Notes under the pieces: model-generated
Told to the model about the DNA's origin: nothing
Database searches by the model: none
What the model saw: the letters and a program-made list of their open reading frames with translations, nothing else
Translations under genes and position numbers: made by a program
Origin: an uncultured Alphaproteobacteria bacterium
GTDB lineage: Bacteria; Pseudomonadota; Alphaproteobacteria; Rhodobacterales; Rhodobacteraceae
NCBI GenBank assembly: GCA_902540655.1
Contig: CACBNQ010000007.1
Span: 1-52,457 of the forward strand
Length of the DNA stretch: 52,457 nt
Direction of reading: 5' to 3'
Shown here: positions 25,282 to 34,623 of the stretch, in pieces
Numbering within the stretch: position 1 is the first letter of the stretch
Layout: each line of letters opens with the position of its first letter

Positions 25282-26739
25282 TTATTCTTTTTCAGTTTCA
25301 AAAAGCAGTGATAGTTGTCTGATATTTTCTTCTCCGCTTTGATCCATTAGGGTAGTTGGATAATCACCCGTAAAACAGTGATCCGTGTAACGTGGGCTTT
25401 GGGGATCTCTTCCATCTTTATGACCCATTGCACGGTATAGGCCATCAATGGATAAGTAGGCTATACTATCAACGTCTAACATATCCCTTATTTCATCTAG
25501 TTTGTTATTTGCCGCTAGTAAATTTTCTTTTACAGGCGTGTCAATCCCATAATAATCTGGATACTTTATAGGCGGTGCAGCTATACGCATATGTACCTCA
25601 CGGGCTCCTGCATCCCGCATCATTCTAACAATTTTTATAGATGTAGTGCCTCTAACCAGTGAATCATCAACTAATATTACCTTTTTCCTATCAACTAAAA
25701 TCTTATTAGCGTTATGCTTGAGCTTGACAGAGAATGCTCTTATAGACTGCTGCGGTTCAATAAATGTTCGACCAACATAGTGGTTTCTAATAATACCGGT
25801 TTCAAAAGGAATCTCGGACTGTTCTGCATAGCCTATCGCAGCCGGCACCCCACTGTCTGGGACAGGAATAACCATATCAGCCTGTATAAAAGACTCCTTG
25901 GCCAGTTCTTTACCAAAGCCTTTCCGACATTCGTATACACTTAATCCTCCTACGATACTGTCGGGTCTTGAGAAATAAATATACTCGAAAATGCATGGCC
26001 TTGGTTTGACTTGTGGAAAGGGTTTAATACTCTCGATAGTATTGTCAGTAATTACCACAATCTCACCATTTTCCACCTCTCTAATAAACTTTGCACCAAT
26101 AATGTCTAAGGCGCAGGTTTCTGAAGTCAGTATATAGTTTCCGTCTAATTGACCAAGCACCAGCGGCCTAATTCCCAACGGATCTCTTACTCCAATTAAT
26201 TTTTTGTTTGTTAATGCAACTAAAGCGTAGGCACCTTCAATCTGAGAAAGTGCATCGATAAATCTTGAAATTGTATTACCTTTTTTTGATCGGGCTACCA
26301 GTTGAAGGATTGTTTCTGTGTCCGATGTCGATTGAAAAATGGCACCTTCTTTTTTCAACTCATGTCGTAACGTGAGGCCATTTGTAAGGTTTCCATTATG
26401 AGCTATTGCAAAGCCTCCAACTGTAAGATCAGCAAAGAGAGGTTGCACATTTCTAAGAACCGTACCTCCAGTAGTTGAATACCGAACATGGCCAATCGCT
26501 GTATTTCCAGAAAGCCTATCTATAACGCTTTGTTTCGTAAAATGTTCACTTACTAAGCCTATTCTTCTTTCTGCATGGAAATGGTTTTTATCAAACGTAA
26601 CAATTCCCGCGGACTCCTGCCCTCTGTGCTGGAGGGCGTGTAATCCAAGCGTCGTTATTGCAGCTGCATCATCGTGCCCATATATCCCAAAGACACCACA
26701 TTCGTCTTTTGGCCGATCATCGTCAAGCTGATGGTACAC
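25282..26739 (-). CDS. purF: Amidophosphoribosyltransferase (purine biosynthesis)
   Basis: A 485-residue enzyme making phosphoribosylamine from PRPP and glutamine. The short leader MYHQLDDDRPKDE precedes the cysteine nucleophile of CGVFGIYG, as in forms that remove a propeptide. The PRPP loop is VILVDDSLVRGTTS. At the position where iron-sulfur forms have Cys (HPCFYGI-like) this protein has YPDYYGI, so it is probably of the cluster-free type. Start is GTG at 26739, the only start codon before the catalytic Cys, with GGAGG close upstream. Purine synthesis and the later purine-degradation island are not linked here. Confidence 0.92.
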   Translation of the reverse strand: MYHQLDDDRPKDECGVFGIYGHDDAAAITTLGLHALQHRGQESAGIVTFDKNHFHAERRIGLVSEHFTKQSVIDRLSGNTAIGHVRYSTTGGTVLRNVQPLFADLTVGGFAIAHNGNLTNGLTLRHELKKEGAIFQSTSDTETILQLVARSKKGNTISRFIDALSQIEGAYALVALTNKKLIGVRDPLGIRPLVLGQLDGNYILTSETCALDIIGAKFIREVENGEIVVITDNTIESIKPFPQVKPRPCIFEYIYFSRPDSIVGGLSVYECRKGFGKELAKESFIQADMVIPVPDSGVPAAIGYAEQSEIPFETGIIRNHYVGRTFIEPQQSIRAFSVKLKHNANKILVDRKKVILVDDSLVRGTTSIKIVRMMRDAGAREVHMRIAAPPIKYPDYYGIDTPVKENLLAANNKLDEIRDMLDVDSIAYLSIDGLYRAMGHKDGRDPQSPRYTDHCFTGDYPTTLMDQSGEENIRQLSLLFETEKE

Positions 26740-26873
26740 ATATCCTCCATTTTTAGTAACGTTGTTACCTTAACACAATGAGCTTAAAGAAAAATCACTT
26801 AAATTAGAGATATTATTAATTTTCCTTTACAACGCGTTTTTTTAGTTCTAATCGAGAACTTAAGAAGGAATTT

Positions 26874-28103
26874 ATGATGTCGTCACCAGCTGTCTCGAAA
26901 GAGCAAAAAAAAAATAAAAATTTTTTACTGATCGTTGTAGCAGCATCCTGTCTAGTTGCAGCAATGTTTGGGAGCCGAAACTCACTCTCACTTACAATTG
27001 AGGGTATTGATCAATCTCAAACGCTAAATTATCTACAAATCAGTTTCGCATTTGCGCTTGGCCAGCTAGTGGTAGGCGCTATATCGCCATTTGCTGGAAT
27101 GATAGCAGACAAATATGGGTCTGGTAAAACTTTAACTGTGGGTATTTTACTGGGTCTTTTAGGTATTATCTTAATACCTTATTCCACTACGGCATTTACT
27201 TTATCAATTTCACTAGGTGTTATTTCTTCTATCGGATTAGGTGTTGCTGGACTTCCTGTAGTGCTTGCCTCCGTAAATAGACTTATTCCCCAAAATAAAG
27301 TTGGAATGGCATTTGGTTTGGTAAACGCTGGTCAATCGTTAGGGCAACTAATTTTAGCTCCACTCGCGGGCTTCATAATTGTAAATTTTGGTTGGATTTT
27401 GTGTATTTTATTTTTATGCACAGTTTTATTATTGGTATTGCCTTTTTCTTTCACTCTTAGATCAAGGACAGATACGAAACAGCCTAGTAGTGTTCAAACA
27501 AAAAGCTTATCAGAGACACTGAGAATTGCCTTTAATACTCCAAGCTATATTTATTTGGTTGTAGGTTTCTTCGTGTGTGGATTTCATGTTGCCTTTATAG
27601 CTACCCATATGCCAGGTGTCATTCAGGTTTGTGGGTTACCACCGACAGTCTCTGGCTGGTCGTTAGGCCTTATTGGTCTTTTCAATATTGTAGGAAGTAT
27701 ATTTGCTGGTTGGTATATATCAAAAAGGAGCATGCGAATTTTTCTTGCTTATACGTATTTTGCTCGATGCATAATTGTACTTTTATTTCTTGCATCACCT
27801 AAAGACCTAATATCCATTATTTTGTTTTCTGCCGCCTTAGGGCTAACCTATTTTTCTGTTATTCCGGCAACTGCTGGGTTGGTAGGAAAAATGTTCGGTC
27901 CACAATTCATGGCAACACTTTTTGGCTTCGCTCTCTTTTCGCATCAGATTGGTGGCTTTCTTGGGGCATATCTTGGAGGATACTTTTTCAGTGTTACAGG
28001 AGATTATACTACTGTTTGGCTTCTTGATGCAGCTCTTGCAGTTTTTGCTGCTCTTATTCACCTGCCTATAAAAGAGAAGCTAGTCTATTCGGAAGTAACT
28101 TAA
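26874..28103 (+). CDS. Major facilitator superfamily transporter (monocarboxylate/OFA-like)
   Basis: A 409-residue inner-membrane protein with about 12 hydrophobic segments. The loop between helices 2 and 3 (GMIADKYGSGKTL) holds the MFS signature, and helix 5 (GLVNAGQSLGQLILAPLAG) resembles that of monocarboxylate and oxalate/formate-type members. It probably carries a small organic acid; the direction and substrate are unknown. GAAGGAA lies just before the ATG. Confidence 0.8.
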   Translation: MMSSPAVSKEQKKNKNFLLIVVAASCLVAAMFGSRNSLSLTIEGIDQSQTLNYLQISFAFALGQLVVGAISPFAGMIADKYGSGKTLTVGILLGLLGIILIPYSTTAFTLSISLGVISSIGLGVAGLPVVLASVNRLIPQNKVGMAFGLVNAGQSLGQLILAPLAGFIIVNFGWILCILFLCTVLLLVLPFSFTLRSRTDTKQPSSVQTKSLSETLRIAFNTPSYIYLVVGFFVCGFHVAFIATHMPGVIQVCGLPPTVSGWSLGLIGLFNIVGSIFAGWYISKRSMRIFLAYTYFARCIIVLLFLASPKDLISIILFSAALGLTYFSVIPATAGLVGKMFGPQFMATLFGFALFSHQIGGFLGAYLGGYFFSVTGDYTTVWLLDAALAVFAALIHLPIKEKLVYSEVT

Positions 28104-28118
28104 TCTTTATATAAATTG

Positions 28119-28901
28119 TCAAGTCAAGATCCCATCGAGATAGCCTTTCATGAATTTTTGAAAATCATCTTTATTATATAAATTCATCAAGTGTTTGTGT
28201 GACTTTGGAAAATCTTTCTCAAAATTTTTTGATATAATCTCATATCCCTGTTCGTTAATAATGGTCCGGCGGTCTCGTTCTCTCAAAAATTGTGCCACGT
28301 CACAGACAAAAGAGATATCAGCTATCGTCAAATAGGGTCCAGAGATAAACTTTCCTGTTGAAAGGGCATTTTCTATACCTCCAATATAGAATGAATAGGC
28401 TGCTTTCATCCTGTTATAGAACTGATCATTTAATGACTTTAATTCTAAAACATATACCTGAAATTCTCTTGAAAAGACGAGATTTGCATCAAGAAAACTG
28501 TCTATTCGGGATTGTAGATAGGGATCATTATCTCCATAAAGTGATGTAACATTTGAACTACGAGCCACTGCGCGCATTATACTATTCGACTCAAAGATAC
28601 CTATTGACCCATCGTTATTGAAACCGGCGGGCACCGTACCAAAGGGATGCTTTTCAAGAAAGCTATCCGTTTTGTAAAGACTACCTTTAAATCCTCTTTT
28701 ACCCTGTCTTTCAAAGTGCTTTATGTCATCAAGTTCTAAATTACTTAGCTTCTCGGCATGAAAGTCCCATAACCAATCAACTAAATTTTTTGGTTTATCA
28801 CCCAAGACCTTTACTTTAACACGACCAAGTCTTCCAGTGATTAGGGACTTCCATACCCTTGGATTTGGTAGGTAAGAGAATATTCTGATTTTTTCGCTCA
28901 T
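28119..28901 (-). CDS. Glutathione S-transferase family protein
   Basis: A 260-residue protein with a GST-type layout: an N-terminal thioredoxin-like part with IFESNSIMRAVAR as the glutathione-contact (ESxxI) motif, then an all-helical part containing YLTIADISFVCDVAQFL, the usual N-capping segment of the C-domain (A-D-I). The N-terminal catalytic Ser/Cys is not obvious, so enzymatic activity is uncertain. It is convergent with the MFS gene and followed upstream by the COQ9 gene on the same strand. Confidence 0.65.
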   Translation of the reverse strand: MSEKIRIFSYLPNPRVWKSLITGRLGRVKVKVLGDKPKNLVDWLWDFHAEKLSNLELDDIKHFERQGKRGFKGSLYKTDSFLEKHPFGTVPAGFNNDGSIGIFESNSIMRAVARSSNVTSLYGDNDPYLQSRIDSFLDANLVFSREFQVYVLELKSLNDQFYNRMKAAYSFYIGGIENALSTGKFISGPYLTIADISFVCDVAQFLRERDRRTIINEQGYEIISKNFEKDFPKSHKHLMNLYNKDDFQKFMKGYLDGILT

Positions 28902-28950
28902 TTATTTTCTACATGACTTTAATTTTTTGGTTGAGAACTAGGTCTCATCT

Positions 28951-29589
28951 CTACTTTTTTGTAAGAATTGATCCCAGCTCACGTTTAGTTTTCTCAAATA
29001 CCTCAACCGACTGTTTAGAAATTTTCCCAATATTTTTGACGTCATCGAGCCGTCGGTCCAAAAAATACTCCGACTCTCCAATCGTTCGGTTCTCCTTTGC
29101 AAGCCAGTGCGCTAAAGTGGAAGAATATACTCCCGACAAAATAAGTCTTTTTGAGTAAAATGTTCCTCCACTTGATGTATCGCCTGCTATTTCCCAAATT
29201 TTATTAGATGTTTTCATTACTTGGGTTAATGCATCATAGGCATTTCTTGGCTGCGCCATAAAAAACAAAGACGTTTTGATGATACTTTTGTAATTTTCAG
29301 ATGCTTTTAACCTTGATAAAATAAGCGTCTTTACAGTATCGGTGGTTCCCAAATCTTTATTGTTTTCGGCATTAAATATTACATACATATCCTCATCTAA
29401 TTTATCATTGAATGTACTGATGATATTAGAAATTTTATTGTCAAAAAGAGTCTGTAATTCTTTTTTATTGGAATTTTTTGCTTTTTTGGCAGTTTTTGCA
29501 GCTTCATATAAAGCATTCCATGTCCACCCGAGGTTTGGAACTTGGTCGAGCATTTTCATCATTAAATTTTTTTTAAGACTAATTTCCAT
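28951..29589 (-). CDS. COQ9-family ubiquinone biosynthesis protein
   Basis: A 212-residue helical protein of the COQ9 family. The C-terminal half has the recognisable pattern GDTSSGGTFYSKRLILSGVY, STLAHWL and FLDRRLDDVKNIGK. In mitochondria COQ9 binds lipid and presents quinone intermediates to COQ7; alphaproteobacterial relatives are thought to play the same part, often beside rpsU, which is not seen here. The N-terminal TetR-like part is short and less conserved. Confidence 0.8.
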   Translation of the reverse strand: MEISLKKNLMMKMLDQVPNLGWTWNALYEAAKTAKKAKNSNKKELQTLFDNKISNIISTFNDKLDEDMYVIFNAENNKDLGTTDTVKTLILSRLKASENYKSIIKTSLFFMAQPRNAYDALTQVMKTSNKIWEIAGDTSSGGTFYSKRLILSGVYSSTLAHWLAKENRTIGESEYFLDRRLDDVKNIGKISKQSVEVFEKTKRELGSILTKK

Positions 29590-29667
29590 AATGTGTGCGT
29601 AAATTAGGATTCTAGTGGTTGATTACAATATAACTTAATTCTCTCTGGCTAAATTAAAAATAATTTT

Positions 29668-30555
29668 TTATCCATCTTTTTTGTGTGCAAATATCAAGAA
29701 TAAAGACAGAAAACAAAGTGTTACAATAAAACCAGAGAATTCCTGTAACGACAAATACTGGCTAAGAATTAAAAGTGCTATAATCGTTGCAAAAAGAGGT
29801 TCTGTTAAAGCTAAAACAGAGGCGGTTGTTATACCGATAGCCTTCGAGCCAATAAAAAAGAGAACATAACTTAAGACATAAAATATGCCATTACCTAGTA
29901 TACCTAGCCAACCATAGTTATTGGTAGGAAGCGAAAGATCCACAGGTATCAATAATATATATATTATTAATGCAACCACACTGAAAAAACTCAACTGTAA
30001 GTTTATCGTAACAGAGCCTATCTCATCCACTAACTTCCCTGTGAAGTATATAAATGCGATAAATAATAAGAGACCTATAATACTGATAAATATACCGTAG
30101 AGACTTGTCCCTGATGGTTCATCTAAAATTAGGATGCCAAGACCTAATAGAACACCTATAATACTAAACCATTGAGTGCGTGATAAATGTTCTTCTCCTT
30201 TAATTGTTGTAATAAGGGCTACCCCGATGGGAAACAGATAAATAATCATTAAGACAAGAGCGATGCTAATGTAACCAATAGCGTAGTATGTTGATGCGAT
30301 TAAACAAACTGAAATAATACTGACAAATATCAATATAGGAACTTTTTTTCTATCTACAAAAATAGGTTCCCGCAGACCATATGTTAAAGGAGCTAGAATT
30401 ATCAATCCTATAAGACATCTGGACATTAGCAAGAGCATTAGAGATACGCCACTATCCAAAGCAATTTTTGCCGACGTCGGAACGAAGGCAAAAAAGAATG
30501 ACGACAATAATACAATTGCTATTCCATTCCATCGCTTATTTAGTAACTTAATCAT
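29668..30555 (-). CDS. EamA/DMT-family transporter
   Basis: A 295-residue inner-membrane protein with about ten helices in two repeats, as usual for EamA permeases of metabolites. The start at 30555 (MIKLLNKRW) is chosen because it begins just before helix 1 (GIAIVLLSSFFFAFVPTSA). A longer reading frame to 30684 would start inside the start codon of the divergent lipid kinase, leaving no room for promoters. No clear ribosome binding site precedes 30555, so the start is provisional. Substrate unknown. Confidence 0.75.
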   Translation of the reverse strand: MIKLLNKRWNGIAIVLLSSFFFAFVPTSAKIALDSGVSLMLLLMSRCLIGLIILAPLTYGLREPIFVDRKKVPILIFVSIISVCLIASTYYAIGYISIALVLMIIYLFPIGVALITTIKGEEHLSRTQWFSIIGVLLGLGILILDEPSGTSLYGIFISIIGLLLFIAFIYFTGKLVDEIGSVTINLQLSFFSVVALIIYILLIPVDLSLPTNNYGWLGILGNGIFYVLSYVLFFIGSKAIGITTASVLALTEPLFATIIALLILSQYLSLQEFSGFIVTLCFLSLFLIFAHKKDG

Positions 30556-30682
30556 TATAATTTTGGTGGTTAGTTTAACTACTAGTAAAGTACAAAATGC
30601 GGTTTGTATAATTGTTTGTTGTTTACGTCCGCTCTGTTTAAACTCTACACTGAAACAATTATAGTGATACTTCTGAGAGCTC

Positions 30683-31567
30683 ATGAAAGAAAATATTGTT
30701 TACATAGTGAATCCGAAATCAGGAAAGCTATCTAAGACAAAAAAAATCCGCCTAATTGAAAATATAGATCCCAGCACCAAACCAGAAATAGTTTTTTCAC
30801 AGTCCTTAGAAGATGCTGGCAAAAAGGCTCAGGAGTTTATGTTGAAGAAATATTTAGTCGTGGCCTGTGGAGGTGATGGCTTTATTAATACAATTGCCCA
30901 AAAAGCAATAGATTGCGCTTGTAATATGGCCCTTCTTCCGTTTGGAAGAGGTAACGACTTTGCTAGATCTCTTGATCTCAATACACTGGAAAAGGCTATT
31001 GATGCAATAAGGGGTCGCAACTTTAAGTCAGTTAGATATTTAAACGTTGTCTTTTCGGATAATAACCGGATCTCGCTTACGAATGCTGGGGCTGGATTAT
31101 TAAGTGAGGCTTCATTTCGTGCTTCACAGATTCCTGTTCTTAAAGGGGCACTATTATATGCATCCGCTGCATTAATAAGCTTCATTAACTTAAAAACACA
31201 TAAATATGTTGTTACCACTGAGTCCCAAAAAATGGAGATGAACAACCTTATATTAGCAGGGGCTGCGTCAGAATATACCGGCGGTGGGATGTATATTGCT
31301 CCCGATGCAAAAAAGTTCCGAGACAAATTAAACTTATTGTTTGCAAAGAAACTTAGTCGACTTCAAGCCGTAAAATTATTAATTATGGTCTTCTCTGGAA
31401 GGCATATATTCCATCATGCAGTGACAAATACTCACGTTCGGAGCGTAAAAATAGAAAGTCTCACCTCAGATAAGTGGAGCTCGATTGTCTCTGGAGATGG
31501 AGAATACTTAGGGGAATTACCTGTAACAATTCATTTAGGCAAAAAGGCACTAAAAATCGCCCGTTAA
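30683..31567 (+). CDS. Diacylglycerol kinase catalytic-domain lipid kinase
   Basis: A 294-residue cytoplasmic or membrane-associated lipid kinase of the DAGK_cat/YegS family. The nucleotide-binding motif is ACGGDGF near residue 61 (GGDGT in most members) and the second motif is PFGRGNDFARSL (usually PxGTxNDFAR). Both show small deviations: Thr is replaced by Phe in the first and by Arg in the second. It probably phosphorylates diacylglycerol, sphingoid or other lipid alcohols. It is divergent from the EamA transporter. Confidence 0.78.
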   Translation: MKENIVYIVNPKSGKLSKTKKIRLIENIDPSTKPEIVFSQSLEDAGKKAQEFMLKKYLVVACGGDGFINTIAQKAIDCACNMALLPFGRGNDFARSLDLNTLEKAIDAIRGRNFKSVRYLNVVFSDNNRISLTNAGAGLLSEASFRASQIPVLKGALLYASAALISFINLKTHKYVVTTESQKMEMNNLILAGAASEYTGGGMYIAPDAKKFRDKLNLLFAKKLSRLQAVKLLIMVFSGRHIFHHAVTNTHVRSVKIESLTSDKWSSIVSGDGEYLGELPVTIHLGKKALKIAR

Positions 31568-31602
31568 TGTGAATATGTCAATAAGATAGTATTTATATTA
31601 TA

Positions 31603-32004
31603 CTAAGCATCAAAATCACCATATTTTTCACTATCAATAATATCTGGATGACCATTTTTAACTTTTGGTTGAAAGATAGTTCCAGAAGCTCCATAAATGT
31701 AGACATTTCCTGCTTGCAAATTTGGCTGAACGGGTTTTCGGTTTTCATCCAAGACATCGATTACCACTTTTTTAACGATACTTTTAGCCCTGAATATCAT
31801 GCAAATATACACATCTCCATCCTCTTCTACAAAAATGACATTTGAAGCACTTGCTTCTTGGGTGATTTGTTTCTCCAAAATGGTTAAAAAATTTTTTCTT
31901 TTGGCAATGGTTGTTAAATATTTTTTTGCCATAAAATACCAGTTTATTTCTACCAATCGACCAAGTAACTTTTCTCTTTCAATAAGTAATTCATTTTCTG
32001 ACAT
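31603..32004 (-). CDS. Conserved-looking 133-residue protein, unknown function
   Basis: A soluble protein with a helical N-terminal half rich in Lys and Glu and a beta-rich C-terminal half (VIFVEEDGDVYICMIF, NVYIYGASGTIF). I do not recognise a family. Its ATG overlaps the stop of the PqiA-like membrane gene by one base (TAATG), so the pair is translationally coupled and likely works together. There is no signal peptide or membrane helix. Confidence 0.5.
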   Translation of the reverse strand: MSENELLIEREKLLGRLVEINWYFMAKKYLTTIAKRKNFLTILEKQITQEASASNVIFVEEDGDVYICMIFRAKSIVKKVVIDVLDENRKPVQPNLQAGNVYIYGASGTIFQPKVKNGHPDIIDSEKYGDFDA

Positions 32005-32534
32005 TATTTCATACTCTTCATAGTCCAGTGATTTACATAACTTACAACCAGTGCTGCAAACAAAAAATAAAACCCTTTCAGTAGACTGACCTCAAAGAAA
32101 TAGGACAATTGAGAGGAAAAGAGAAGAAAGCTTATTAGGAATACGTCAACCATAGCCAATTTATGTAAATTTAAATTTTTCAGTCTAGTAATTGGTACGA
32201 AATTCGTACAAAGCCTCATAAAAGGGATCAAAATACCAAAAGCTAAAATCGTTCCACCAAGCAGAAAATTTTGTTGGTCAAATAGAGCAATTATTAAGTT
32301 ATAAATTGAAAACTCTTCCTTAAAAATCCAGAATTCCTGTATCCTTGCAAAAGGAGAAAATATTCCAAAAAAAAGAAGTATAGCCTCAACGGCTGAAAGT
32401 ATAATTGTTATTAACAAATAGGGCCGACCCTTAAATAATTTATGATATAGTCTTAATGAATAAATTAACTTTATTAGTAACGCAACAGCTTCGTTCGTTG
32501 TTTGGGCTGAACTTAAAATTAGGAGACACACCAT
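32004..32534 (-). CDS. PqiA-like inner-membrane protein
   Basis: Up to 176 residues with four hydrophobic segments. The HKLAMVDVFLISFLLF segment is like the conserved (W)SMLDVFxVALL of PqiA-domain proteins, which in other bacteria belong to lipid-trafficking systems with PqiB. No PqiB/MCE gene is next to it. The start is unsure: the ATG at 32534 shares bases with the start of the divergent GST gene, while a TTG at 32417 would begin the protein just before the first helix and leave a normal divergent promoter region. Confidence 0.6.
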   Translation of the reverse strand: MVCLLILSSAQTTNEAVALLIKLIYSLRLYHKLFKGRPYLLITIILSAVEAILLFFGIFSPFARIQEFWIFKEEFSIYNLIIALFDQQNFLLGGTILAFGILIPFMRLCTNFVPITRLKNLNLHKLAMVDVFLISFLLFSSQLSYFFEVSLLKGFYFLFAALVVSYVNHWTMKSMK

Positions 32535-33231
32535 GGAGAAATCTTTCCCGAAACTGGATCTCGTGTATTTTAAAATGCGCGCGTTTACAGAATCTATACA
32601 AATGCAATTATGCTACGGAAACGTTCCCTATACCTATCATATGGCGTGGGAATATTTTGAGAAATCTTGGCCGGAAATGAAAAAAGAAATTGGGTTTGGT
32701 CAGCTACCTGTTCTTATTATAGATAACCAAACCACAATTTGGCAAAGTGGCTCAATAATGCGATATACAGCTAAACTAGCGAATACCCTTCCTGCGAATG
32801 AGAAAGACCGAGCAATAGCTGACGCTATATTTGAGTCAAGCCAAGAGCTATTCCAACCCCTCAACGCGACAATAAACTTTAAGACGGGAGAGGAATATGA
32901 AGCTCTCAAGAAGACAATTTTATCCGGTTTTGAGCCAAAGATATTTTATTTCAATAAATATTTAGAAAGCGACAAAAGAGGTCCATTTTTTCTGGGAGAG
33001 AATCCTTCATACTGTGATTTCGGGGTATACCATCAATTATCAATGATTCGAGTTCTTGAGCCCACTATCTTCGATGATTGGCCCAAAATAGTGAGCTTTT
33101 TTAATGCAACAGAAAATCTTAGTGGCGTATCCGAATATCTAAATAGCCGGCCCGAACTAGTTGGAATTAAAGAAGAGCCAAAGCTCATTCTTAAAGGTAA
33201 AGCTGTGCCGACGGGGATGATGCCAGATTAG
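32533..33231 (+). CDS. Glutathione S-transferase (sigma/pi-like)
   Basis: A 232-residue GST. The N-domain has a catalytic-tyrosine-like start (LVYFKMRAFTESIQMQL, Tyr about residue 11), FGQLPVLIID with the cis-Pro, and WQSGSIMRYTAK as the QSGSI glutathione-binding motif. The helical C-domain (ENPSYCDFGVYHQL) follows. It resembles eukaryote-like sigma/pi GSTs more than the classic bacterial beta class. AGGAG at 32521-32525 supports the ATG. Confidence 0.8.
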   Translation: MEKSFPKLDLVYFKMRAFTESIQMQLCYGNVPYTYHMAWEYFEKSWPEMKKEIGFGQLPVLIIDNQTTIWQSGSIMRYTAKLANTLPANEKDRAIADAIFESSQELFQPLNATINFKTGEEYEALKKTILSGFEPKIFYFNKYLESDKRGPFFLGENPSYCDFGVYHQLSMIRVLEPTIFDDWPKIVSFFNATENLSGVSEYLNSRPELVGIKEEPKLILKGKAVPTGMMPD

Positions 33232-33259
33232 TAGTTTGGAGTTTAAAGATTTTTTAAAA

Positions 33260-34540
33260 CTATATCTTTTCCAGTTTACACCAATCGGCTATGAATAAAG
33301 CTATTGTCTTTGTAATTTTCCTAACGGAACTCAAGCTTACTCTTTCATCGAAACCATGAATGTTTTCTGAATATGGCCCATATACTAGGCAGGGGCAATC
33401 CCCATATACCATAAACACCCTTGCATCCAGGTATGCAGGACTAATAAAGCTCTTCATATCTCCTTCGTAAGCAAGAAAATGTGCCTCACCTAATACTTTC
33501 TCAGCATCCGTACCCTCTTCTAAAACATAGCCTTTTGCAAAAAATCCATTCCACTCAATTTGAGGAGGATTATTTGAGAGAAAGGCATCATTCAATGAAG
33601 CTTCTCTAATGCATTTTTCTATTTCTAATGATTTCTCCTTTGGGTCCCAATCAGGAAAAATTGCAATCCGACAGTCAAACTCACACCAAGATGGGACAGA
33701 GGAGGCCCAGTCACCTCCCTTAATTTTACCGACATTAAAATTTATAGGGTGTTCAGTATCTTCATAATATTTAAAATTTGTCTTTTCTGCATTCCACGCC
33801 TCCTCAAGTTTTCTTAATGCTTTTATTATTGGAAAGCATGCTTCAATTGCATTTTGACCAGATCCTGCTTCTCTTACATGCACAGGCAAACCTTTTACAC
33901 TTACCTTAAACCATAAAACACCAACATTTCCTCTAACTAATTTATCATCTACCGGTTCTGGAATGATTGCAGCTTCAGCATTATATCCTCTTACCAAACA
34001 TGCTAGCGCACCATTTCCTGTACATTCTTCCTCTACTACCGACTGAATATGAACACGTGCAGCCGGTTGGTAACCTAGGTTTCTTATGGCATCCATAGCA
34101 AATATGTTTGCAACGATGCCCGCTTTCATATCTGCACCTCCCCTACCGTACATCCAATCGCCTTCAATCGCTGGATCAAAGGGGTTGCGTGACCACATTT
34201 CATAAGGTCCCTCTGGAACCACATCAATATGCCCATTAAGTATAAGAGATCTGCCGATCTCTTTTTGAGGTCTATGGGTGCCAACTATATTTATTGCATT
34301 TGAATAATCTACCTTTACTGGTGAAAATCCTGGGTGATCTTTAATGTCTTCCACATTCACCGTCCACCTATCAAGTGCATAATCTCGCTTTGTCAATTCA
34401 TCAAAGAGAAAATCTTGAGCTGTATGCTCTTGGCCACGTAAAGAAGGAAATCTAGTTAATTTTTGAGTGAACCTTATTTGATCATCAAAAAGTTTATCAA
34501 CTTCATTGTTTATTCTTTCGGAAAGCTCTTTTTCAATCAT
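33260..34540 (-). CDS. M20 family deacylase/peptidase (ArgE/DapE-like)
   Basis: A 426-residue di-zinc hydrolase. Metal ligands are LNGHIDVVP, GRGGADMKAG, the catalytic VEEECTGNG pair of glutamates and a late His in ENIHGFDE. Members remove acyl or succinyl groups from amino acids; it is most like acetylornithine-deacetylase-related proteins, but orthology to ArgE is not certain. It is convergent with the GST gene and divergent from ung. Confidence 0.82.
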   Translation of the reverse strand: MIEKELSERINNEVDKLFDDQIRFTQKLTRFPSLRGQEHTAQDFLFDELTKRDYALDRWTVNVEDIKDHPGFSPVKVDYSNAINIVGTHRPQKEIGRSLILNGHIDVVPEGPYEMWSRNPFDPAIEGDWMYGRGGADMKAGIVANIFAMDAIRNLGYQPAARVHIQSVVEEECTGNGALACLVRGYNAEAAIIPEPVDDKLVRGNVGVLWFKVSVKGLPVHVREAGSGQNAIEACFPIIKALRKLEEAWNAEKTNFKYYEDTEHPINFNVGKIKGGDWASSVPSWCEFDCRIAIFPDWDPKEKSLEIEKCIREASLNDAFLSNNPPQIEWNGFFAKGYVLEEGTDAEKVLGEAHFLAYEGDMKSFISPAYLDARVFMVYGDCPCLVYGPYSENIHGFDERVSLSSVRKITKTIALFIADWCKLEKI

Positions 34541-34623
34541 TAAAATAAGGTATCCCTGTGACCTTTTTTTATACTAAACTATAACATTAATAATTGCATC
34601 TCAGTTTTAGTAAGGAACATAAA

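Noticed and set aside
30829-31326. 165-residue minus-strand frame inside the lipid kinase gene
   Set aside because: Shadow of the kinase; composition is typical of the reverse strand of a real gene.
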